64,000 nucleotides of DNA from Candidatus Methanosuratincola sp. (lineage in GTDB: Archaea > Thermoproteota > Methanomethylicia > Methanomethylicales > Methanomethylicaceae). Of the stretch, positions 61,584 through 64,000 are shown piece by piece. Every line of letters begins with the position of its first letter. Position 1 is the first letter of the stretch. The stretch covers positions 1-64,000 of the forward strand of contig JACIVP010000002.1 in the NCBI GenBank assembly GCA_014361455.1. The letters run 5' to 3'. The notes beneath the pieces are model-generated. The model saw only the letters and a list, made by a program, of their open reading frames with translations, made no database searches and was not told where the DNA came from. The translations under genes and the position numbers were made by a program.

Positions 61584-62249
61584 ATGGATGGTCGGATCTG
61601 CGATTTCCATATGCACTCACTCTACAGCGACGGCGATCTGCTCCCATCCGAGATTGTGCGGCGTACCCGCGTTCTGGGAAACAGGCTTGTAGCGATCACA
61701 GACCATGCTGATGCGTCCAATATAGAGTGGCTGGTCTCTGCGTTGCAGCGGGCATCTGATGAAATCTCAAGGCATGTTGATGACTTCCAGCTGGTTCCCG
61801 GCGTAGAGCTCACGCATATTCCGCCAGCAAACATACCTGAGCTGGCGAGGAGGGCGAAGGGGCTGGGGGCGAAGGTAGTGGTTGTCCACGGGGAGACTCC
61901 AGTAGAACCGGTGGAGCCTGGGACCAACCATGCGGCGTGCTGCTGCAGTGATGTCGACATCCTGGCGCACCCCGGGCTCGTGGCTGAGGACGACGTCCTT
62001 GCGGCAAAGGAAAACGGCGTCTTCTTGGAACTCTCCTACAGGGGAGGGCACTGCCTTGGCAACGGTCACGTGGCAAGGCTTGCGCTTAAGGCAAAGGCGA
62101 TGCTGCTCGTAAGCTCAGACGCCCATACGGTTGGAGACCACCTGACACCAGAAATGTCGCTCGTGGTCGCACGCGGCGCAGGTCTCTCAATGGAGGAAGC
62201 GGAACACGCCGTCTTCAAGAACCCCGCCGAGCTGGTAAAGAGGTTTTAG
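61584..62249 (+). CDS. PHP-domain phosphoesterase
   Basis: About 221 residues from the ATG at 61584. CDFHMHSLYSDGD, ITDHAD, VVVHGE, ILAHPG and SSDAHTVGD supply the metal-binding His and Asp of the polymerase/histidinol-phosphatase fold. Probably a histidinol-phosphatase-like or other small phosphatase. Convergent with SepCysS, 10 bp apart. Confidence 0.88.
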   Translation: MDGRICDFHMHSLYSDGDLLPSEIVRRTRVLGNRLVAITDHADASNIEWLVSALQRASDEISRHVDDFQLVPGVELTHIPPANIPELARRAKGLGAKVVVVHGETPVEPVEPGTNHAACCCSDVDILAHPGLVAEDDVLAAKENGVFLELSYRGGHCLGNGHVARLALKAKAMLLVSSDAHTVGDHLTPEMSLVVARGAGLSMEEAEHAVFKNPAELVKRF

Positions 62250-62258
62250 CTTTCAGGG

Positions 62259-63464
62259 TCATTTTATTTCCAGCCCGTACTTCTCCGCAATCTCATGGAA
62301 AGCTCCTGCCACATACTTTACCTGGTTCCAGGCGAGCCCGTACGTGTTGAGCTTAAAGTGCTTGGTCAATCCTGGCTGTATGCCTACGATCTTCCTCGAT
62401 CTCAGCTCGTCGTAGAGGAAGTACCCCTTGCGCTTGTGGCTCTGGGAGACCCTGAAGAATGGGTCTGTCTCGAAGTGCATGAGCGTGTGCCTCTTCGGGC
62501 GCTCCCCGATCTGCCTCACTCCCTGGATGCGCTCAAGCTCTCCGACGAGGAACCTAGCCTTCTGGACCTCCTCGCCCCACCTCTCTACCCTCTCGACGAC
62601 CTCAGGAAAAGAGGCGATTAGGGTCAACAGCGGAGCCCCCATCACGGTGCACCCGAGTAAGGCGAGCTCCTTCGACACGAAGTTCCTGTTAGTCAGATCG
62701 CCCTGGATCGAGGCTCTCTTGAGGACCTTCTCTTCGAGGCTCTTCCTCAATGCAAGGATCCCTGTGGGGGCGCTCGCGGCCCAGCTCTTGTGCCCGCTCC
62801 CAGTTATCACGTCAGCAGACACCCCCCTCCCGTCCACTGGCATCACCCCGGCGCTGTATGCGCAGTTGAGTATAAAGGGCACGCCATAGTCCTGGGCGAT
62901 CTTCCCGACGACCTTTGCGTCGCTGACGTTGCCGTACTGATAGTCGACGTGTGTGAGGAGCGCCGCAGCCGGCAGCCTTCCGGTCTCAGCCTTTACCTCC
63001 TCGATCTTCGCTGCGTAAGCTTCAAGATCGACCCTGTGCTCGGGGGGGCATCCGACAGGCACCTCCTTCACCCGCAGCCCTGCCAGCTCCGCGGCGATGT
63101 ACGACGAGTAGTGTGCCAGCCCGTCGATCACGACATAGTCCCCTGGGGCGCCGAGCATCCTGAACGCAATGAACATAGCCTCCCTGCACCGAGTGACTAC
63201 CCTTGCAGTATCCATGCCGAGAAACTCTGCGAGGTCATTGTAAAAGTCTTTGATAGGCGGATTCTCGATCATGTCCAGCCGGGCAGACTTGGGCGGGCAC
63301 CAGTCGCACGTCGAGTAGCCGTCCCCAAACTCGATTATTGCCTTCATTGCCTCCTCGGTGAGTGCGCCACCCCTCTGTATCGGTTGCAGGTTCACATAAT
63401 CCTCCTCGGAGAAGTCCCTCCTCAGGTTCCGGTACTTGTTCAGCCGTTCTTGCGGTATCTTCAA
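62259..63464 (-). CDS. pscS: O-phospho-L-seryl-tRNA:Cys-tRNA synthase (SepCysS)
   Basis: 401 residues from TTG. PLP enzyme that converts Sep-tRNA-Cys to Cys-tRNA-Cys using a sulfur donor, in organisms that charge tRNA-Cys with phosphoserine. LQPIQRGGALTEEA, DWCPP, RCREAMFIAF, THVDYQYGNVSD and SGHKSWAASAP (PLP Lys) match the family. Catalytic cysteines are in TCDWC. It lies 2 bp after a 59-residue gene, which itself follows tRNA-Cys, all on one strand. SepRS is not in the window. Confidence 0.95.
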   Translation of the reverse strand: MKIPQERLNKYRNLRRDFSEEDYVNLQPIQRGGALTEEAMKAIIEFGDGYSTCDWCPPKSARLDMIENPPIKDFYNDLAEFLGMDTARVVTRCREAMFIAFRMLGAPGDYVVIDGLAHYSSYIAAELAGLRVKEVPVGCPPEHRVDLEAYAAKIEEVKAETGRLPAAALLTHVDYQYGNVSDAKVVGKIAQDYGVPFILNCAYSAGVMPVDGRGVSADVITGSGHKSWAASAPTGILALRKSLEEKVLKRASIQGDLTNRNFVSKELALLGCTVMGAPLLTLIASFPEVVERVERWGEEVQKARFLVGELERIQGVRQIGERPKRHTLMHFETDPFFRVSQSHKRKGYFLYDELRSRKIVGIQPGLTKHFKLNTYGLAWNQVKYVAGAFHEIAEKYGLEIK

Positions 63465-63466
63465 GG

Positions 63467-63646
63467 CTAGATTACACCGGCCTCTTCTTTCATTCTCCTC
63501 AGCAGTGCCTCGCTCCTCGCGACTGCCTCCTCAAACTTCTTCCGATCGATTTCGGAGAGCCTGTGCTCCGGGGCGGTCTTCCTAAGGATCTGCTTGACCG
63601 CGATCATCTCGCCGATTATCCCGTCGACGCTCTCAGAGAGTCCCAT
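63467..63646 (-). CDS. 59-residue helical protein between tRNA-Cys and SepCysS
   Basis: ATG at 63646 with GGTGAT five bases upstream. Begins MGLSESVDGIIGEMIAVKQ and is predicted entirely helical (RKKFEEAVARSEALLRRMKEE). Position suggests a partner of SepCysS, for example a minimal SepCysE-like adaptor joining SepRS, tRNA and SepCysS; I cannot confirm homology from sequence alone. The stop is 2 bp before SepCysS. Confidence 0.75.
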   Translation of the reverse strand: MGLSESVDGIIGEMIAVKQILRKTAPEHRLSEIDRKKFEEAVARSEALLRRMKEEAGVI

Positions 63647-63661
63647 CGAGAATCACCATGG

Positions 63662-63734
63662 AGCTAGGGTAGGGATTCGAACCCCAGTGAAACGGGTCTG
63701 CAGCCCGTCGCCTAAACCGCTCAGCCACCCTAGC
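63662..63734 (-). tRNA. tRNA-Cys (GCA)
   Basis: Acceptor GCTAGGG pairs with CCCTAGC, discriminator U as usual for Cys. Anticodon arm ACGGG-CTGCAGA-CCCGT has GCA. T arm TGGGG-TTCGAAT-CCCTA. CCA is encoded at 63659-63661 and runs straight into the ribosome-binding site of the 59-residue gene. A TATA-like AATAAATAG lies about 30 bp upstream (near 63765). Confidence 0.93.
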
Positions 63735-63840
63735 ACGGAATCAGATCCTCTGGCATAACTATTTATTTTTTCTCATACATGCAACCCGCCTCGGAATGGC
63801 ATATTTAGGGAATCGCACAGAAGTGTATCGGGTAACCTAG

Positions 63841-64000
63841 ATGGGCCTAAAAGAAAGCGAAAAGATCCGTTACAACAGGCAGATGATGATCAAAGGGTGG
63901 GGCGAGGGGGCACAACTGAAGATCAAGGCTGCCAAGGTCGCCGTAGTTGGGTTGGGCGGTCTCGGGAGCCCCGCCTCTCTCTACCTCGCCGCGGCAGGGG
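63841..64000 (+). CDS. ThiF/MoeB/HesA-type E1 enzyme, N-terminal part
   Basis: Runs off the window. RYNRQMMIKGWGEGAQLKI and AKVAVVGLGGLGSPASLYLAAAG are the start and nucleotide loop of E1-like adenylating enzymes, which activate sulfur-carrier or ubiquitin-like proteins. Divergent from the tRNA-Cys unit; a sulfur-related link to SepCysS is possible but only positional. Confidence 0.9.
   Translation, partial: MGLKESEKIRYNRQMMIKGWGEGAQLKIKAAKVAVVGLGGLGSPASLYLAAAG

Overview
The window looks like the chromosome of a TACK-lineage archaeon with methanogen-type features. Archaeal traits include RadA, TFB, deoxyhypusine synthase, a small-subunit primase, an ESCRT-III/CdvB-like protein, a crenarchaeal-type SSB and TATA-box promoters. 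Methanogen-associated traits include Sep-tRNA:Cys-tRNA synthase (SepCysS), a DUF2111 protein, a corrinoid protein with an MtaA/UroD-type methyltransferase, and a second LeuC/LeuD/LeuB-like set of the kind used for coenzyme B or homologous 2-oxoacid elongation. The combination fits Methanomethylicia (Verstraetearchaeota) or a close relative best, but this is inference from gene content; no 16S rRNA is present.

Layout. 1-9.1 kb: two LeuC-LeuD-LeuB sets in opposite orientation, with radA, aspartate-semialdehyde dehydrogenase and aspartokinase between them. 9.2-16.3 kb: NikR, a VapBC pair, CdvB, UspA, a ThiI activity split over two convergent genes, an aldolase and SerRS. 16.3-18.1 kb: a methyltransferase/corrinoid pair. 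18.7-23.6 kb: HAD, DUF2111, ECF S component, QueG-like, Hsp20 and DUF72 genes. 23.5-26 kb: a decayed tungstate/molybdate ABC transporter next to an intact ModE-type regulator and its likely operator. 26-31.6 kb: deoxyhypusine synthase, primase, metallopeptidase, SSB, inositol-phosphate synthase. 31.7-33.5 kb: broken ParA-like cluster and broken CPBP protease. 33.5-46.6 kb: CBS protein, a Cas2-like fusion protein, NosL-like protein, a membrane LAGLIDADG-like protein with a JAMM protein, a two-component-looking SSS symporter, HIT, FeoAB with a DtxR-type repressor, eIF1/SUI1 and TFB.

46.85-53.5 kb is an accessory region. tRNA-Gln(CTG) is followed by a head-tail provirus remnant (HTH, small terminase, large terminase, all broken) and by several toxin-antitoxin loci, some broken. 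In two of the broken genes the lesion is a clean insertion of 72-73 bp made of a 37-39 bp copy of the gene itself plus 33-36 bp of unrelated DNA. This is the geometry expected if a Cas1-Cas2-type integrase inserted a spacer outside any CRISPR array, and it is the observation most worth checking.

54-64 kb: MarC, MscS, a second SSS symporter with its own small membrane partner, UspA, an adenosine-specific kinase, a TnpB fragment and a PHP phosphoesterase. The window ends with a compact minus-strand unit in which tRNA-Cys(GCA), a 59-residue protein and SepCysS follow each other directly, so the tRNA appears to sit at the head of the operon for the enzyme that makes cysteine on it. A divergent ThiF/MoeB-type E1 gene runs off the end.

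Generally, genes are tightly packed, several convergent pairs overlap by 11-32 bp, TTG and GTG starts are common, and long polypyrimidine tracts follow several genes as likely terminators.
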